Shown here: positions 62,212 to 64,000 of the stretch, in pieces | Layout of the letters: each line of letters begins with the position of its first letter | Position numbering within the stretch: position 1 is the first letter of the stretch | DNA from: Pseudomonas reinekei | Lineage (GTDB): Bacteria > Pseudomonadota > Gammaproteobacteria > Pseudomonadales > Pseudomonadaceae | DNA length: 64,000 bases | Direction of reading: 5' to 3' | Assembly: GCF_001945365.1 (NCBI RefSeq) | Contig: NZ_MSTQ01000008.1 | Coordinates: 186,001-250,000, forward strand | Program-made: the position numbers and the translations under genes | Notes under the pieces: generated by a model | What the model saw: the letters and a program-made list of their open reading frames with translations, nothing else | Told to the model about the DNA's origin: nothing | The model's database searches: none

Positions 62212-64000
62212 ATGGCCACTCCCAGCGCTAGCTCTTATAACGCCGACGCCATCGAAGTCCTCTCGGGCCTCGACCCGGTGCGCAAACGCCCCGGCATGTA
62301 CACCGACACCAGTCGGCCGAACCACCTCGCCCAGGAAGTCATCGACAACAGCGTCGACGAAGCCTTGGCCGGGCACGCCAAATCGGTGCAGGTCGTCCTG
62401 CACGCCGATCACTCGCTGGAAGTCAGCGATGACGGCCGTGGCATGCCGGTGGATATTCACCCCGAAGAGGGCGTGTCGGGCGTCGAACTGATCCTCACCA
62501 AACTCCATGCGGGCGGCAAGTTTTCCAACAAGAACTACCAGTTCTCCGGCGGTCTGCACGGGGTGGGTATTTCCGTGGTCAACGCCTTGTCGAACGAAGT
62601 CCGCGTACGTGTGAAGCGTGACGGCAACGAATACCAGATGACCTTCAAGGATGGCTACAAAGCCACCGAGCTGGAAATCGTCGGTATGGTCGGCAAGCGC
62701 AACACCGGCACCAGCGTGTTCTTCGCGCCGGACCCGAAGTACTTCGATTCACCAAAGTTCTCCATCAGCCGCCTCAAGCATGTGCTCAAGGCCAAGGCCG
62801 TTCTATGCCCGGGGCTGCTGGTCAGTTTTGAAGACAAGGCCACCGGCGAGAAAGTCGAATGGCATTACGAAGACGGCCTGCGTTCCTATCTGGTGGACGC
62901 GGTCAGCGAATTCGAGCGCCTGCCGGACGAACCGTTCTGCGGCAGCCTGGCCGGTAACAAGGAAGCCGTGGATTGGGCGCTGTTGTGGCTGCCGGAAGGT
63001 GGCGACGCGGTGCAGGAAAGCTACGTCAACCTGATTCCGACCGCCCAGGGCGGTACCCACGTCAACGGTTTGCGCCAGGGCTTGCTCGACGCCATGCGTG
63101 AGTTCTGCGAGTTCCGCAGCTTGCTGCCGCGCGGCGTGAAGCTGGCGCCGGAAGACGTTTGGGAACGCATCGCTTTCGTGCTGTCGATGAAAATGCAGGA
63201 GCCGCAATTCTCCGGCCAGACCAAAGAGCGTCTGTCGTCCCGGGAAGCGGCGGCGTTCGTGTCCGGTGTGGTCAAGGATGCGTTCAGCCTCTGGCTCAAC
63301 GCCAACCCGGAAACCGGTCTGGCGCTGGCCGAGCTGGCAATCAACAACGCCGGGCGTCGCCTGAAGGCGAGCAAGAAGGTCGAGCGCAAGCGCATCACCC
63401 AGGGGCCGGCATTGCCGGGCAAACTCGCCGACTGCGCCGGGCAGGACCCGATGCGTTCCGAACTGTTCCTGGTGGAAGGTGATTCTGCCGGCGGCTCGGC
63501 CAAGCAGGCGCGGGACAAAGAGTTCCAGGCGATCCTGCCGTTGCGCGGCAAGATCCTCAACACCTGGGAAGTCGACGGCAGCGAAGTGTTGGCCAGCCAG
63601 GAAGTGCACAACATTGCCGTGGCCATTGGCGTCGATCCGGGCGCTGCGGACATGAGCCAGTTGCGCTACGGCAAGATCTGCATCCTTGCCGACGCCGACT
63701 CCGACGGTCTACACATCGCAACCTTGCTCTGTGCCTTGTTCGTCCAGCATTTCCGGGCGCTGGTCGATGCCGGTCACGTCTACGTCGCCATGCCGCCGTT
63801 GTACCGCATCGACCTGGGCAAAGAGATTTACTACGCCCTCGACGAAGCCGAGCGTGATGGCATTCTCGATCGCCTGGTGGCCGAGAAGAAACGCGGCAAA
63901 CCGCAGGTCACGCGATTCAAAGGTCTGGGCGAAATGAACCCGCCGCAACTGCGCGAAACCACCATGGACCCGAACACCCGGCGCCTGGTGCAGCTGACGC
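62212..64000 (+). CDS. parE: ParE: topoisomerase IV subunit B, 3' end cut by window edge
   Basis: ATPase subunit of topoisomerase IV, which separates daughter chromosomes. About 596 residues are present of a usual 630 or so; the gene runs off the right edge. GHKL ATPase motifs are VIDNSVDEALAG (near 43), SDDGRGMPVD (near 72) and GGLHGVGISVVNALS (near 113-127). The TOPRIM part has LFLVEGDSAGGSA (near 421) and ILADADSDGLHI (near 489). RFKGLGEMNPPQL identifies ParE/GyrB. The start at 62212 opens MATPSASSYNADAIEVLSGL. The Asn-Ala-Asp opening and IEVLSGLDPVRKRPGMY are typical ParE rather than GyrB. Confidence 0.97.
   Translation, partial: MATPSASSYNADAIEVLSGLDPVRKRPGMYTDTSRPNHLAQEVIDNSVDEALAGHAKSVQVVLHADHSLEVSDDGRGMPVDIHPEEGVSGVELILTKLHAGGKFSNKNYQFSGGLHGVGISVVNALSNEVRVRVKRDGNEYQMTFKDGYKATELEIVGMVGKRNTGTSVFFAPDPKYFDSPKFSISRLKHVLKAKAVLCPGLLVSFEDKATGEKVEWHYEDGLRSYLVDAVSEFERLPDEPFCGSLAGNKEAVDWALLWLPEGGDAVQESYVNLIPTAQGGTHVNGLRQGLLDAMREFCEFRSLLPRGVKLAPEDVWERIAFVLSMKMQEPQFSGQTKERLSSREAAAFVSGVVKDAFSLWLNANPETGLALAELAINNAGRRLKASKKVERKRITQGPALPGKLADCAGQDPMRSELFLVEGDSAGGSAKQARDKEFQAILPLRGKILNTWEVDGSEVLASQEVHNIAVAIGVDPGAADMSQLRYGKICILADADSDGLHIATLLCALFVQHFRALVDAGHVYVAMPPLYRIDLGKEIYYALDEAERDGILDRLVAEKKRGKPQVTRFKGLGEMNPPQLRETTMDPNTRRLVQLT

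Overview
The window looks like chromosomal DNA of a fluorescent Pseudomonas (P. fluorescens group). The evidence is the gene content, the GC-rich codon use, two families of REP palindromes that are abundant in that group, and a gene order that closely follows the P. aeruginosa PAO1 block PA5020 down to PA4967 as I remember it. No tRNA, rRNA, CRISPR array, transposase or integrase was seen.

Layout. (1) 1-1181: the 5' part of an acyl-CoA dehydrogenase gene. (2) 1300-12240: a block absent from this position in the PAO1 order and bounded by REP elements. It holds the divergent proline catabolism genes putA and putP around a regulatory region with five GGTGCAAC boxes, then an orphan type VI secretion module (vgrG, DUF4123 adaptor, truncated Rhs toxin tip, immunity candidate), then a C4-like antisense RNA in front of a frameshifted small gene. 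(3) 12342-26492: rlmJ, msrA, the c-di-GMP phosphodiesterase dipA, a PhoD-like phosphatase, aceF and aceE, and the divergent glnE. (4) 26799-45694: the lipopolysaccharide core region, with waaF-waaC-waaG-waaP and three more kinase-fold genes in one tightly overlapping operon, an outer-membrane-type lipoprotein, then carbamoyltransferase-wapH-mig-14-dnpA, ssg, wapR, a convergent kinase-like gene, waaL and msbA. (5) 45891-53155: hldE, a Nudix-like protein, an aldo/keto reductase, an FAD oxidoreductase, an SMR efflux pump with a divergent LysR regulator, and waaA. (6) 53228-64000: a TolC-like outer membrane factor, a TPP riboswitch with thiC and the HMP transporter cytX, a lipoprotein, nudF-yqiB-cpdA-yqiA, and parE, which is cut by the window end.

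How the genes work together. HldE makes ADP-heptose, WaaA adds Kdo, WaaC and WaaF add the heptoses, WaaP and its relatives phosphorylate them, WaaG/WapH/WapR/Ssg and the carbamoyltransferase build and decorate the outer core, MsbA flips the core-lipid A and WaaL ligates O antigen. DnpA and Mig-14 homologues in the same run link envelope structure to antibiotic and peptide tolerance. AceEF and PutAP feed central carbon metabolism.

The most interesting stretch is 7595-12094. The toxin tip lies in frame with the adaptor gene behind a single stop codon, and the toxin/immunity pair is AT-rich. The following C4-like RNA displays two antisense segments that are complementary both to sequence upstream of it and to the ribosome binding site of the next gene. 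Other leads are HexR-like palindromes in front of aceE, kinase-fold proteins that have lost the catalytic aspartate, and the absence of ilvE between glnE and waaF, where REP elements now lie.
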